Assembly (NCBI RefSeq): GCF_014635565.1
Contig: NZ_BMDB01000001.1
Coordinates: 310,001 to 374,000, forward strand
DNA length: 64,000 bases
Source of the DNA: Phocicoccus schoeneichii
GTDB lineage: Bacteria; Bacillota; Bacilli; Staphylococcales; Salinicoccaceae
Reading direction: 5' to 3'
The notes beneath the pieces were generated by a model. It saw only the letters and a program-made list of their open reading frames with translations, did no database searches and had not been told where the DNA came from. This document shows, piece by piece, positions 26,550-36,023 of the stretch (position 1 is its first letter; each line of letters begins with the position of its first letter). The position numbers were made by a program, and so were the translations under genes.

Positions 26550-27383
26550 TTAACCGAACCTACCAGTCACGTAATCTTCTGTACGCTTATCGTGTGGGTT
26601 CTCGAAGATGATGTTTGTATCGTTGTATTCAATTACATTTCCTTGATAGAAGAATGCAGTTTTATCAGATACACGTGCTGCTTGTTGCATGTTGTGTGTA
26701 ACGATAATGATTGAGTATTCTTTTTTAAGTTCTTGCATTAAATCTTCGATTTTAATTGTAGAAATTGGGTCTAACGCACTTGTTGGTTCGTCCATAAGTA
26801 CGATGTCAGGTTCTACAGCTAAAGTTCTAGCGATACAAATTCTTTGTTGTTGTCCACCTGATAATCCATAAGCATTATCATTCAAACGGTCTTTAACTTC
26901 ATCCCAAATTGCAGCTTGTCTTAAGCTTTTTTCAACCACTTGGTCTAGAGTCTTTTTATCTTTAATACCATGAATTCTAGGACCATAAGCGACGTTATCA
27001 TAAATTGATTTAGGGAATGGATTTGGCTTTTGGAATACCATCCCTACTTTAGTACGTAACTCTTCTACTGTCATATTCTTATCTAGAATATTCGTGTCAC
27101 GGTAAAGAATTTCACCTTCAGTTCTAACAATCGGAACCAGTTCTACCATACGGTTTAATGATTTAATGTAAGTTGATTTACCGCAACCTGACGGTCCGAT
27201 AATCGCACTGATTTCATTTTCATGGAATGAAAGGTTAATATTTTTTAACGCATGGTTATCTCCGTACCATAAGTTAAAGTTCTTTGAAGTAAAGATTTCT
27301 TTATTTTGCATCTCCATTGGCGAATGATTTAGATTTTTATTATCTATATGGATCGCACTTGTTTTTTCTTTAGTCATAATCAT
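26550..27383 (-). CDS. pstB: Phosphate ABC transporter ATP-binding protein PstB
   Basis: PstB is the ATPase of the high-affinity phosphate importer. The 277-residue protein shows Walker [13 protein letters not shown], the ABC signature LSGGQQQR, Walker [12 protein letters not shown] and a switch His (VTHNMQQ). The first 25 residues are a charged extension before the ABC core. AAGGTGG lies 7 bp before the ATG at 27383. It is 12 bp after pstA. Confidence 0.97.
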   Translation of the reverse strand: MIMTKEKTSAIHIDNKNLNHSPMEMQNKEIFTSKNFNLWYGDNHALKNINLSFHENEISAIIGPSGCGKSTYIKSLNRMVELVPIVRTEGEILYRDTNILDKNMTVEELRTKVGMVFQKPNPFPKSIYDNVAYGPRIHGIKDKKTLDQVVEKSLRQAAIWDEVKDRLNDNAYGLSGGQQQRICIARTLAVEPDIVLMDEPTSALDPISTIKIEDLMQELKKEYSIIIVTHNMQQAARVSDKTAFFYQGNVIEYNDTNIIFENPHDKRTEDYVTGRFG

Positions 27384-27395
27384 TTATAATCCACC

Positions 27396-28271
27396 TTAAA
27401 ATCTTTTTGAATACTTGTTTCGAATGATAATTGCAACGAAGTTCATCATAAGTAGTAATGCTAAAAGTACAATAATTGCTGCTGCTGTTAAGTTTTGGAA
27501 TTCAGCTTGTGGCATTTTTACCCAGTTATAAATCTGCATTGGTAATGCCTGGAAACTATCAAGTGGAGAACTTGGTGTTGTTAATAATGCTACCGGAATA
27601 CCGATAACAACGAGTGGTGCTGTTTCACCGATTGCACGAGAAATCGCTAAGATAATACCTGTAATAATCCCTGGAATTGCTGCTGGTAAAATAATACGCG
27701 AAACTGTTTGCCATTTTGATGCCCCCATACCAATTGAAGCTTCACGTACAGCAAGTGGCACTGTTCTTAATGCTTCTTGTGACGCTACTACGATTACTGG
27801 CATGATCATTAATGAAAGAGTTAAACTCGCTGCAATAACCGAGTTACCTAAACCAAACTGTCTCACAAAAATAGTTAAACCAAGCAGACCGAATACTACT
27901 GACGGCACACCTGCTAAGTTTGCAATATTTGTTTCAACAAACTTAGTAAATTTATTCTTTGGTGCATATTCTTCTAAATAAAGTGCAGTTCCGACTGATA
28001 AAAATATAGCAATCGGAGTAGTAAATGCCATGAGCCATAACGTACCAAGTATTGCACCTTTAATACCTGCTCTCGATGGTCGACTTGAACTAAAGTTAGT
28101 AAAAAAGTCTACAGTTAAATATTTCCATCCATCTAAAAGCGTAGTTCCAAGTAAAACGACAAGAACTACAAGTCCAATAAGAGTAGAGAAAAGGAATAGC
28201 ATCTTCATGAAACTGTTTTTCATGAGTCTTGGACTACGTTTTTTTTCAATTACATTTGCATCCAAAAGCAT
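27396..28271 (-). CDS. pstA: Phosphate ABC transporter permease PstA
   Basis: PstA and PstC form the membrane channel of the phosphate importer. The 291-residue protein has six predicted membrane segments and the cytoplasmic EAA loop EASIGMGASKWQTVSRIILPAA that contacts PstB. A hydrophilic N-terminal tail precedes the first span. GGGAGG lies 7 bp before the ATG, which overlaps the pstC stop by one base. Confidence 0.96.
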   Translation of the reverse strand: MLLDANVIEKKRSPRLMKNSFMKMLFLFSTLIGLVVLVVLLGTTLLDGWKYLTVDFFTNFSSSRPSRAGIKGAILGTLWLMAFTTPIAIFLSVGTALYLEEYAPKNKFTKFVETNIANLAGVPSVVFGLLGLTIFVRQFGLGNSVIAASLTLSLMIMPVIVVASQEALRTVPLAVREASIGMGASKWQTVSRIILPAAIPGIITGIILAISRAIGETAPLVVIGIPVALLTTPSSPLDSFQALPMQIYNWVKMPQAEFQNLTAAAIIVLLALLLMMNFVAIIIRNKYSKRF

Positions 28272-29188
28272 TAATATTCCTCCCTAAATCTCTTAGTAAT
28301 CCACTGTGAAATCATATTCATTGCTAGTGTAAAGATAAATAATGTCATACCTACAGCATATAAACTATAGTAAACATCTGTACCGAAAGCTGCGTCACCT
28401 GACGTTACTTGTACGATAAACCCAGTCATTGTCTGTAATGACTCCAAAATATTAAAACTTGAGTTCGGAGTAGAACCTGCTGCAATTGACACGATCATAG
28501 TTTCTCCAATTGCTCTTGAAAGACCAAGTACAACTGCTGCTCCTACACCAGAAATTGCTGCTGGTAATACAACTTTAGACACTGTTTCGAATTTAGTTGC
28601 ACCCATTCCGAGTGAACCTTCTCTCATTGAGTTTGGAACAGAAGATAACGCATCTTCTGTTAAACTCGCGATCATTGGTAAAATCATTATACCCACTACA
28701 ATACCCGGACTTAGGGCGTTAAAGTGGTTCAGTGGAGGTATGAAACTTTGTAAAAAAGGTGTTACGAATGTAATCGCAAACGCACCGTAAACAACAGTCG
28801 GAATACCTGCAAGCACCTCTAAGATGGGTTTAATAATTCTGCGCGTTCTATCAGATGCATATTCACTTAAATAAATCGCTGCACCAATACCTGTTGGTAC
28901 TGCGACAATTGCACCGATCACTACGATTTTTAAAGTTCCTAAAATTAACGGGAAAATACCCCAAGATGGTGTGCTACTAAAAGCGTTCCATTTAGTAGAT
29001 GTTAAAAACTCTACGATAGATACACGTCCGAAAAAGTGTACTGTTTCAACGATTAACGTATAAAGTATCCCAATAGTTGTTAAAACCGAAATGATAGTAA
29101 TAGAAAACAGTACGATAGGTACTGTTTTCTCTACTAGTTTAGATCTTTGATTATTGGCGATACGTTCACGAATGTTTAAATCAACCAT
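28271..29188 (-). CDS. pstC: Phosphate ABC transporter permease PstC
   Basis: This is the second permease of the phosphate importer. The 305-residue protein has about six membrane segments and the EAA-type loop GSLGMGATKFETVSKVVLPAA. The N-terminal 25 residues are hydrophilic. An AAAGAGG site precedes the ATG. It is 22 bp after pstS; this first gap in the operon is a usual place for differential expression of the abundant binding protein, though no hairpin is evident there. Confidence 0.96.
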   Translation of the reverse strand: MVDLNIRERIANNQRSKLVEKTVPIVLFSITIISVLTTIGILYTLIVETVHFFGRVSIVEFLTSTKWNAFSSTPSWGIFPLILGTLKIVVIGAIVAVPTGIGAAIYLSEYASDRTRRIIKPILEVLAGIPTVVYGAFAITFVTPFLQSFIPPLNHFNALSPGIVVGIMILPMIASLTEDALSSVPNSMREGSLGMGATKFETVSKVVLPAAISGVGAAVVLGLSRAIGETMIVSIAAGSTPNSSFNILESLQTMTGFIVQVTSGDAAFGTDVYYSLYAVGMTLFIFTLAMNMISQWITKRFREEY

Positions 29189-29210
29189 TCATACTGCCTC
29201 TTTCCTAAAC

Positions 29211-30173
29211 TTATTTAATTGAGTTAAGTTTGTCTTGCTCATCTTTTAGTTTTTCATCGTCAAGTCCAACGTATCCAGCTTCTTCAGCTGCTTCTTGTGA
29301 AATTTCTAAAGTGTATTCTAAGAAAGTTTTAACTGATTCATTTTCTTTTACACTCTTATTAGAAGCATAGATGTAAAGTGGACGTGATAATGGATATTCG
29401 AATGATTTAACATTCTCTTCAGTTGGTTCAACTGCTGAGTCATTATCAGGACCTTGAATTGAAATTGCTTTAAGTGTTTCTTGGTTATTTAAGTAGTAGT
29501 TGTATCCGAAGAATCCAATCGCATAATCGTCAGATCCTACTGCGTTTACTACTTGGTTAGTGTCTTGGATTAATTCTCCAACAACATCTTCATCATTCAT
29601 TACTTCTTCAACGAAGAAATCGTGTGTGCCGTGTGATTGATCTGGACCGTATACCTTGATTTCTTCATCTGGGAAATCAGAACGAACGTCCTTCCAAGTT
29701 TTAGCTTCACCACTATAGATTTTGTAAAGTTCATCGAAAGTTAAGTCTGTTGCAAAATCGTTAGCCATGTTAACAGCAACTGTTAAACCGTCTGTACCAA
29801 CTTGTAATTCAGTGTATTCAACACCTGCATCTTCAAGCGCTTTTTTCTCTTCATCTTTAATTCCACGAGAAGCGTTTTGGAAATCTGTTTCTCCAGCGAT
29901 GAATTTTTCAAATCCAGCGCCTGTACCAGATACTCCAATTTCTGCAGCTTTACCATATTCTGCATTGAACTCTTCGTTTACGATTTCAAGGATTGGGAAA
30001 ACTGTACTAGAACCGTCACCGATGATTTTTTCGTCTTTATTAAGTTCAGTAGTTTCTCCTCCGTTTGCAGTACCAGTTTCTTCTGAATCTGATTCTGTTG
30101 ATGAATTACCACAAGCTGCAAGTACAATACCTGCTAATAGAATTGCTAAAAAGCTAAATAACTTTTGTTTCAT
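29211..30173 (-). CDS. pstS: Phosphate-binding lipoprotein PstS
   Basis: PstS is the lipid-anchored phosphate receptor of the Pst importer. The 320-residue precursor has a signal peptide with lipobox VLAAC placing the lipidated Cys at residue 21, a Ser/Thr/Glu-rich linker, and a PstS domain starting at IIGDGSSTVFPI, which carries the phosphate-binding serines. GSGTGAGFEKF and DGLTVAVN are further ligand-loop motifs. GGAGGT lies 10 bp before the ATG. A PhoP box precedes the gene. Confidence 0.96.
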   Translation of the reverse strand: MKQKLFSFLAILLAGIVLAACGNSSTESDSEETGTANGGETTELNKDEKIIGDGSSTVFPILEIVNEEFNAEYGKAAEIGVSGTGAGFEKFIAGETDFQNASRGIKDEEKKALEDAGVEYTELQVGTDGLTVAVNMANDFATDLTFDELYKIYSGEAKTWKDVRSDFPDEEIKVYGPDQSHGTHDFFVEEVMNDEDVVGELIQDTNQVVNAVGSDDYAIGFFGYNYYLNNQETLKAISIQGPDNDSAVEPTEENVKSFEYPLSRPLYIYASNKSVKENESVKTFLEYTLEISQEAAEEAGYVGLDDEKLKDEQDKLNSIK

Positions 30174-30235
30174 GTCTGATGAGACCTCCGAAAGATTTAA
30201 TGATTTTTCTTACAGTTCTTATAATAGGCCCCTAA

Positions 30236-30274
30236 TATAAATATTAAATAAACGATTTGTAAAGAATATGTAAA
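30236..30274 (-). promoter_or_regulatory. PhoP box of the pst operon
   Basis: On the minus strand four hexamers repeat with exact 11-bp spacing: TTTACA (30274), TTTACA (30263), TTTATT (30252) and TTTATA (30241). They lie 63-101 bp upstream of pstS. This matches the PhoP-P binding pattern of Bacillales (TTHACA-like direct repeats spaced by about 5 bp). A TATTAT-type -10 follows about 12 bp downstream. Confidence 0.85.
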
Positions 30275-30284
30275 TATTAATTCA

Positions 30285-30322
30285 TAAAAAAATAAGACTA
30301 AGAGAAATCACTCTTAGCCTTA
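30285..30322 (-). terminator. Terminator after class B PBP gene
   Basis: TAAG-A-CTAAGAG pairs with CTCTTAG-C-CTTA around a 6-nt loop, with a T-run on the minus strand. It touches the stop codon of the PBP gene and lies just upstream of the pst promoter. Confidence 0.7.
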
Positions 30323-32506
30323 ATAAGAACCTTCTTTAATTCTTGGATAGAATTCATCTAGGTTATAATTGTATGGTTTTTTAGGTGCCTGTCCATATTC
30401 TAATTCATAATACTTCAGAACAAGATCTTGTCCTAAGAACTGTGCTGGGAAGAATGGAATTGTCATTGGCATTGTTGGCCATATAATAGAGAAAGCCATA
30501 TCTGGATGCTCAGCAGGCGCATATCCGAGGTATGTTTGGTTTAATACTGAGTGACCTTCTCTAAATGCTTCAGCTGTCCCAGTCTTACCTGCAGCTTTCG
30601 GTTCTAAATTATGGAATGCATCCCAGCCTGTACCATAACGGTCAGTCGCTTGGTCATGCGTATTGAATACGTCGTACATCCCTTTTTTCAGTTGCTCAAA
30701 CTCTTTATCATTAATTTGAACTGTATTTAATACATTTGCGTTGAATGTTTTAACAACAGGACCATTTGCATTTGCATCATACTCTCTCACTTCTTTAGCA
30801 AGATGTGATTGAATACGGCTGCCGCCGTTTGCAACAGTAGAAATATATTGTGACAACTGCATTGCAGAATACGTATCGTACTGTCCAATCGCTAGATCTA
30901 GATAGTTCCCTGGATTGTTTGTTAAAGCAGGAGCAATACCAGTTTCTTCATTAGGTAAATCAATCCCAGTTGATACTCCTAATCCAAATTGATTCAAACC
31001 GTTTCTTAGTTTATAACTGTTATCTGAGATATCAATGGGTAGTGGCATACCTTTCTCATATTCTAAACCGAGTAGTTTTAAAGCAATCTTCATCATATAT
31101 ATGTTAGATGAAACCATGATCGCTTCTTGGTCATCGACTGCGATACTATCATTTCTATTGAAGAAAGATGTTTTCTTCGTACCATCTTGGAATACTAACG
31201 GTTCATCCACAATGAATTCACCAGGTTCTAGTACATCATTTTGATAGCCTGTTACAACTGTACCCATCTTCACTGATGATCCTGGTACATAGGTTACTGC
31301 GAATGTACCATAATCGAAGTCTTCAACTTCGCCTTCTTCATTAATATGTTTACCGACCATCGCTAAGATCTCTCCATTATTAGGATCTTGAACAACGATA
31401 TTCACTGTGTCTATATATTCTGGATGGATATCCCAGTCTAAGTCATTATTTTCATCGTTTCGTTTTTTCGCATCTTCAGCTAACTTACGTAACGACTTTA
31501 GATGATGCTCTGCAAGCTTTTCAATTTCTTGTTGAAGTTCAATATCAATAGTAAGGTATAGATCATTCCCTGGTTTACCTGGGCGAACAACTTCTTGTCC
31601 AAGTATTTTACCTGAACGGTCTGTCGAATATTTCACTTCTTCTTTAGTTCCTCGTAAAATATCTTCATATTGAAATTCTAAATATGATTTCCCAACTCTA
31701 TCGTTGTTTGAGTATCCAAGAGATTTATAGTATTCCGTTAATTCTTTTGGTAGACCTTCTTCAGATGAACTCACGTCACCAAAAATAGTTCTTAACGTAC
31801 TGCCGTATTTGTAATCTCTGGTCCAATCCATTCCTGTAGTTATACCATCTAGCTTATCTAAATCTTGGTTAACTTTCGCAAACTCTTCTTCAGTGACGTC
31901 TTTTGCTTTTACAGCAACAGGATTGAGTTCTGATGCGACAATCATTCTTACATATATACTTAGAACATTTAGGTCATCATCTGTCAGCAATGTATCAACA
32001 AATTCTTCAGAAAGTTGATTATACGCTTCTTCATAAAACTCTGTTCTTGAAATCGCTCCGTCTTTTAATAGTTGAGCTTCATTTGGTAACTCTCTCAGCA
32101 CTTGCTCATAATAATTATTTAAAACAAAATCTTGTTTGTCACGAAGAGCAAGACGTTGGTCGTCTACGTTAATATAACTGGAAAGTTCATTAGCAAGTGT
32201 TAAAATCTCTTGGTTTGACATGTTTCTATGACGTGTAAAGAAAATCGCGCGTTCTGATTTGTTTCCAACTAATAGTTTACCGTTTCGATCAAAAATCTGG
32301 CCACGTGGGACGTTTTGGTTGATCTCAACATATTGTGCGTTCTCTACACGTTCTTGGTAGGAATCTCCTTTAATAATTTGGAGATATCCGAGACGCAAAA
32401 TAAGGATAAGACAAAGCAGAAATACAACTGCTAAGACTAAGCTTACCCTTGATTTGAAAACTTGATATTTAATTGCTTCAGAACTTTTCTTTTTTACACG
32501 TCTCAA
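30320..32506 (-). CDS. Class B penicillin-binding protein (transpeptidase)
   Basis: This enzyme crosslinks peptidoglycan. The 728-residue protein has a short cytoplasmic tail, one membrane span (about residues 20-43), a PBP dimer domain, and a transpeptidase domain with the active-site SSVK, the SSN triad and KTGTAEA. The absence of a glycosyltransferase domain makes it class B, like B. subtilis PbpA or S. aureus PBP3, which also neighbours sodA. The start is TTG at 32506 with TAGG upstream. The central region is Asp/Glu-rich. Confidence 0.9.
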   Translation of the reverse strand: MRRVKKKSSEAIKYQVFKSRVSLVLAVVFLLCLILILRLGYLQIIKGDSYQERVENAQYVEINQNVPRGQIFDRNGKLLVGNKSERAIFFTRHRNMSNQEILTLANELSSYINVDDQRLALRDKQDFVLNNYYEQVLRELPNEAQLLKDGAISRTEFYEEAYNQLSEEFVDTLLTDDDLNVLSIYVRMIVASELNPVAVKAKDVTEEEFAKVNQDLDKLDGITTGMDWTRDYKYGSTLRTIFGDVSSSEEGLPKELTEYYKSLGYSNNDRVGKSYLEFQYEDILRGTKEEVKYSTDRSGKILGQEVVRPGKPGNDLYLTIDIELQQEIEKLAEHHLKSLRKLAEDAKKRNDENNDLDWDIHPEYIDTVNIVVQDPNNGEILAMVGKHINEEGEVEDFDYGTFAVTYVPGSSVKMGTVVTGYQNDVLEPGEFIVDEPLVFQDGTKKTSFFNRNDSIAVDDQEAIMVSSNIYMMKIALKLLGLEYEKGMPLPIDISDNSYKLRNGLNQFGLGVSTGIDLPNEETGIAPALTNNPGNYLDLAIGQYDTYSAMQLSQYISTVANGGSRIQSHLAKEVREYDANANGPVVKTFNANVLNTVQINDKEFEQLKKGMYDVFNTHDQATDRYGTGWDAFHNLEPKAAGKTGTAEAFREGHSVLNQTYLGYAPAEHPDMAFSIIWPTMPMTIPFFPAQFLGQDLVLKYYELEYGQAPKKPYNYNLDEFYPRIKEGSY

Positions 32507-32524
32507 AATTAAAACCTACTTTAA

Positions 32525-32553
32525 TGTATAGAATATCTCATTCATTTTATCAA
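32525..32553 (-). promoter_or_regulatory. Probable promoter of class B PBP gene
   Basis: On the minus strand TTGATA (32553-32548), a 17-bp spacer and TATACA (32530-32525) lie immediately before the PBP gene and after the sodA terminator. Confidence 0.5.
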
Positions 32554-32569
32554 AGAATAGGCAAAATAA

Positions 32570-32600
32570 AAAGGCTGATGGTAGCCATCAGCCTTTTTAA
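32570..32600. terminator. sodA terminator
   Basis: GGCTGATGG and CCATCAGCC pair over 9 bp around TAG (32573-32593). Runs of A and T flank both sides, so it can work in either direction; on the minus strand it ends sodA. Confidence 0.85.
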
Positions 32601-32608
32601 TTAACTAT

Positions 32609-33211
32609 TTATTTAGCAGCTTGGTAAAGTTCGTTCACTTTGTCCCAGTTTACTACGTTCCAGATATTTTTAAGGTATTCTGGACGTTTGTTTTGGTATT
32701 TAAGGTAGTACGCATGTTCCCAAACGTCTACACCAAATACTGGTTTTTGACCATCCATTACTGGGTTGTCTTGATTTGGAGTTGAAACGATTTCTAATCC
32801 GTCGTTACCAATGATTAGCCAAGCCCAACCTGATCCAAAACGACCAGCAGCTGCTGCTTCAAATTTTTCTTTAAATGAATCTACAGAACCGAATTTGTCC
32901 TCGATTGCTTCTTTTAATTCAGCAGGAATTTCTTTTTGTTCAGGAGATAAAAGTTCCCAGAATAGTGAGTGGTTATAGTGACCGCCACCATTGTTGCGAA
33001 CTGCAGTTTGAATATCTTCTGGTAGTGATGATAAGTTTTCAACAAGTTCGTCTAATGACTTATCTGCAAATTCTGTTCCTTCTACTGCATTATTTAAGTT
33101 TGTAACGTAAGTGTTATGGTGCTTAGAGTGGTGAATCTCCATTGTTTCTTTGTCGATTGATGGCTCTAAAGCATCATAAGCATATGGTAATTTTGGTAAT
33201 TCAAAAGCCAT
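32609..33211 (-). CDS. sodA: Superoxide dismutase (Mn/Fe)
   Basis: SodA converts superoxide to oxygen and hydrogen peroxide. The 200-residue protein has the N-terminal metal-ligand segment [12 protein letters not shown], the central HYNHSLFW, and the signature DVWEHAYY with the last two ligands. The GWAWL segment is typical of Mn/Fe enzymes; the metal used cannot be fixed by eye. GGAGGAG precedes the ATG. It stands alone between its own promoter and terminator. Confidence 0.96.
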   Translation of the reverse strand: MAFELPKLPYAYDALEPSIDKETMEIHHSKHHNTYVTNLNNAVEGTEFADKSLDELVENLSSLPEDIQTAVRNNGGGHYNHSLFWELLSPEQKEIPAELKEAIEDKFGSVDSFKEKFEAAAAGRFGSGWAWLIIGNDGLEIVSTPNQDNPVMDGQKPVFGVDVWEHAYYLKYQNKRPEYLKNIWNVVNWDKVNELYQAAK

Positions 33212-33247
33212 AATAAAATTCTCCTCCCAAAAATTGTTTACATCACA

Positions 33248-33276
33248 AATATATCAAGAAGATGGTAGAATAACAA
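33248..33276 (-). promoter_or_regulatory. Probable promoter of sodA
   Basis: On the minus strand TTGTTA (33276-33271), a 17-bp spacer and TATATT (33253-33248) lie 37 bp upstream of sodA. Confidence 0.5.
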
Positions 33277-33337
33277 TGTAAAAGCTTGCTATTCAATATA
33301 AATACGACTTCTGTCTGATATTAAGGATGTTATAAAC

Positions 33338-34063
33338 ATGAAATATTTTGAGTATTTAAAAAGGATTCTAACCTTTAAAAAATACCCTCTCTTTAGGACT
33401 GTACCCTTTAAGCAGGTACTTCTAAACGTATTAATTATCGGAATTATTCTTTCGGTTCCATCAATCACACATCAACAAGACACAACAGCTGCTATGGAAA
33501 AATTAAATCAAGTAGAATCTCAAATTCCTACTTTTGAAATAAAAAATAATACTTATTATGGCGAAAATAAAACGATAGATGAAAATGGCTTTTTGATAAG
33601 TTTTTCAAATAGTGAGGATATAGATACCAAAGTAGATATATCATTCCAAAAAAATGGAATATATATCAGCGGTTTCGAAGACCAAGTACTTCCATATTCA
33701 AACTTTGGAGAAATTGAAAATGATGAAGATTTAAAAGAATATGCGAACCAGCAATCAAAAGATAAGTTATTCTTTATGAGTGTATTCATCTCAATTCAAG
33801 TATTTGTACTCGCATCATTTGCTTTTATCATCCTACTTGTCTTATCATTTATATTTGATTTTATCTCTAAAAGATTAAATCGTAAGAGTGACTATATGAA
33901 CTGGTTAAAGCTAGAATCATTCGCATTTGTAGTGGCATCAATAGTGCAGTTATTTGTCCTAATAATATTCAGAGATACTACATTCATTGTTTATGTACTC
34001 ACGATTCCATTTCTAATATATTATTTTATGAAATTGCCTATTTTAAAGCGAAAGACAGTTTGA
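33338..34063 (+). CDS. DUF1189 membrane protein (YqgB-like)
   Basis: This 241-residue protein has one N-terminal membrane segment (about residues 27-43), an extracytoplasmic region (about 45-140), then three or four C-terminal spans. It resembles the DUF1189 family (B. subtilis YqgB), of unknown function; the N-terminal basic FKKYPLFRTVPFKQ is typical of it. It is divergent from sodA, and ispG follows after about 75 bp with its own promoter. The ribosome site before the ATG (AAGGATG) is moderate. Confidence 0.75.
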   Translation: MKYFEYLKRILTFKKYPLFRTVPFKQVLLNVLIIGIILSVPSITHQQDTTAAMEKLNQVESQIPTFEIKNNTYYGENKTIDENGFLISFSNSEDIDTKVDISFQKNGIYISGFEDQVLPYSNFGEIENDEDLKEYANQQSKDKLFFMSVFISIQVFVLASFAFIILLVLSFIFDFISKRLNRKSDYMNWLKLESFAFVVASIVQLFVLIIFRDTTFIVYVLTIPFLIYYFMKLPILKRKTV

Positions 34064-34067
34064 GTTC

Positions 34068-34096
34068 ATTACAAAAATTATATCTTCATGTATAAT
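34068..34096 (+). promoter_or_regulatory. Probable promoter of ispG
   Basis: ATTACA (34068-34073), a 17-bp spacer and a perfect TATAAT (34091-34096) lie 42 bp before ispG. Confidence 0.55.
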
Positions 34097-34137
34097 GAAA
34101 GTACTCTAATTTAGTATTATTATTGAGGAGATTATAA

Positions 34138-35259
34138 ATGTCTGAAATTACACATCGTAAAAATACAAGGCCAGTTCGAGTCGGAGACTTAGTGATTGGT
34201 GGTAGTGATGAGATTATCATCCAAAGTATGACAACAACTAAAACACATGACGTTGAAGCAACTGTTGCAGAAATTAAACGTTTAGAAGATGCAGGTTGTC
34301 AAATTGTCCGAGTGGCATGTCCGAAAGAAGAAGACGCACTCGCAATTAAAGAAATTAAGAAACGCATTAATATTCCACTTGTTGTGGATATTCACTTCGA
34401 CTACAAATTAGCGTTAATTGCAATAGAAGGTGGCGCTGATAAGATTCGTATCAATCCAGGTAACATCGGTCGACGCGAAAAAGTTGAAGAAGTTGTAAAA
34501 GCATGTAAAGCAAAAGGAATTCCAATTCGTATTGGAGTAAACGCAGGTTCATTGGAAAAACATATTATCAAAAAATATGGTTACCCTACTGCGGATGGTA
34601 TGCTAGAGAGTGCATTACACCACATCAAGATTTTAGAAGACTTAGACTTCTATGACATCATCGTTTCAATGAAAGCATCAGATAACAAGTTAGCAATCGA
34701 AGCATATGAAAAAGCGGCAAAAGCATTCGACTACCCACTCCACATTGGTATTACTGAATCTGGTACATTATTCTCAGGTACAGTGAAGAGTGCCGCAGGA
34801 CTTGGAGCAATCATTTCTAAAGGTATCGGTAACACAATGAGAATTTCATTATCAGCCGATCCAGTTGAAGAAATTAAAGTACAAAAAGAACTGCTTAAGA
34901 GCTTTGGCCTCGCATCAAACGCCGCAACATTGATTGCATGCCCAACATGCGGCCGTATTGAGATTGATCTTATCTCAATTGCGAATGAAGTAGAAGAATA
35001 CATTGCAGATATCAAGGCACCACTTAAAGTGGCAGTACTTGGATGTGCCGTGAACGGTCCAGGAGAAGCACGTGAAGCGGACATTGGAATCGCAGGCGCA
35101 CGCGGAGAAGGACTACTCTTCATGCATGGTAAGACAGTACGTAAAGTACCAGAAGAAACAATGGTAGAAGAACTCAAAAAAGAAATTGATATCTTAGCAG
35201 AAGCGCACTACGAAAAAGAACGCGAACGCAAGAAACAATTACAAGAAGAGAACAAATAA
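34138..35259 (+). CDS. ispG: 4-hydroxy-3-methylbut-2-enyl diphosphate synthase IspG
   Basis: IspG is the iron-sulfur enzyme that converts MEcPP to HMBPP, the penultimate step of the MEP pathway. The 373-residue protein has a TIM-barrel N-terminal part and a C-terminal [4Fe-4S] domain with CPTCGR and [10 protein letters not shown], which carry three cysteines, plus the usual Glu ligand region. GAGGAG precedes the ATG. It is a single-gene unit on the plus strand with its own promoter and a strong terminator. Confidence 0.96.
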   Translation: MSEITHRKNTRPVRVGDLVIGGSDEIIIQSMTTTKTHDVEATVAEIKRLEDAGCQIVRVACPKEEDALAIKEIKKRINIPLVVDIHFDYKLALIAIEGGADKIRINPGNIGRREKVEEVVKACKAKGIPIRIGVNAGSLEKHIIKKYGYPTADGMLESALHHIKILEDLDFYDIIVSMKASDNKLAIEAYEKAAKAFDYPLHIGITESGTLFSGTVKSAAGLGAIISKGIGNTMRISLSADPVEEIKVQKELLKSFGLASNAATLIACPTCGRIEIDLISIANEVEEYIADIKAPLKVAVLGCAVNGPGEAREADIGIAGARGEGLLFMHGKTVRKVPEETMVEELKKEIDILAEAHYEKERERKKQLQEENK

Positions 35260-35263
35260 AACG

Positions 35264-35308
35264 AATCACCCCTATTTCAGAGGAAATCTGATTACGGGGT
35301 GATTTTTT
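35264..35308 (+). terminator. ispG terminator
   Basis: AATCACCCC and GGGGTGATT form a 9-bp outer stem around a partly self-paired 23-nt interior, followed by TTTTTT. The same outer stem recurs after ispH. Confidence 0.85.
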
Positions 35309-35390
35309 AAAATTTTAAGATAGCGTTTACAATTACTATAGTTTATAATAAAGGGGATTACAACATTACCTTTATGTGGGAGATGTTCAG

Positions 35391-35558
35391 ATGAAACCTA
35401 ATCCTTATTATTACATTGCTCTAATCGTTTCGTGGGTTCTGTTTAGCATATATTTCCTAAACAATGAAAGTGTTTCAATGCTTCCTATGGTGTTGAATAT
35501 TCTAGTTATTGGGGCTATTGTGACAATCATTCCCAGAAGAGTTGAGAAGAGAAATTAA
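35391..35558 (+). CDS. Small two-span membrane protein, hypothetical
   Basis: From the ATG at 35391, with GGGAG 8 bp upstream, this gene encodes 55 residues. Two hydrophobic segments (about residues 7-22 and 28-46) are followed by a basic tail RRVEKRN. I do not recognise a family, and homology is untested. A TATAAT lies upstream near 35345. It converges on zur and shares its terminator with it. Coding status rests on the clear ribosome site and membrane-protein composition. Confidence 0.55.
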   Translation: MKPNPYYYIALIVSWVLFSIYFLNNESVSMLPMVLNILVIGAIVTIIPRRVEKRN

Positions 35559-35600
35559 AAAAGCAGTCTAACCATTAATTTAGGTTACACTGCTTTTTTT
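35557..35600. terminator. Bidirectional terminator between small ORF and zur
   Basis: AGCAGT-C-TAACC pairs with GGTTA-C-ACTGCT around an 8-nt loop, flanked by A-run and T-run. It separates two convergent genes. Confidence 0.8.
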
Positions 35601-36023
35601 CTACGCTATCTTTTTCTGACACTTCGTACATAGTCCGTAAAGTTCTATTTTATGACTATTAATTTTAACGCCTTCTAATTCATTCTGCCAAGTATCTACT
35701 GGACAGTAATGGACTACTTTTATGAGTCCACATTTTTCACAGATAAAGTGATGGTGATGATGGTCACTACAAGAAATTGTGTAATGTAATTCACCTTCAA
35801 ATGTGGATTGTTCTAATATATTCACTTCATACATTGTATATAGATTACGATAAATCGTGTCATAACTGATACCTGGATAGAGTGCATTCATATATTCATA
35901 CACTTCTTTTGGACTAATATATCTATTATGATCATTAAAATATTCAATGATACTCAATCTTTTTTCTGTAACTTTTAAATTATGACTTCTTAATACTTCT
36001 TTATAATTCACGTGCTCTGTCAC
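35601..36023 (-). CDS. zur: Zinc uptake repressor Zur (Fur family)
   Basis: This 140-residue Fur-family repressor has an N-terminal winged helix (GISYDTIYRNLYTM is the recognition region), a histidine-rich hinge SDHHHHHFICEKCG, and a second CxxC (LCTKCQ), giving the structural zinc site. I call it Zur rather than Fur or PerR because it is the third gene of an operon with zinc-type ABC transporter genes and a Zur-box operator. The start is GTG at 36023 with GGGTGG upstream, 23 bp inside the permease gene. Confidence 0.88.
   Translation of the reverse strand: MTEHVNYKEVLRSHNLKVTEKRLSIIEYFNDHNRYISPKEVYEYMNALYPGISYDTIYRNLYTMYEVNILEQSTFEGELHYTISCSDHHHHHFICEKCGLIKVVHYCPVDTWQNELEGVKINSHKIELYGLCTKCQKKIA

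Noticed and set aside
29767-30240. 157-residue open frame opposite pstS
   Set aside because: It is antisense to pstS and extends into the pst promoter. The Ser/Pro/Val-rich composition mirrors pstS coding sequence.
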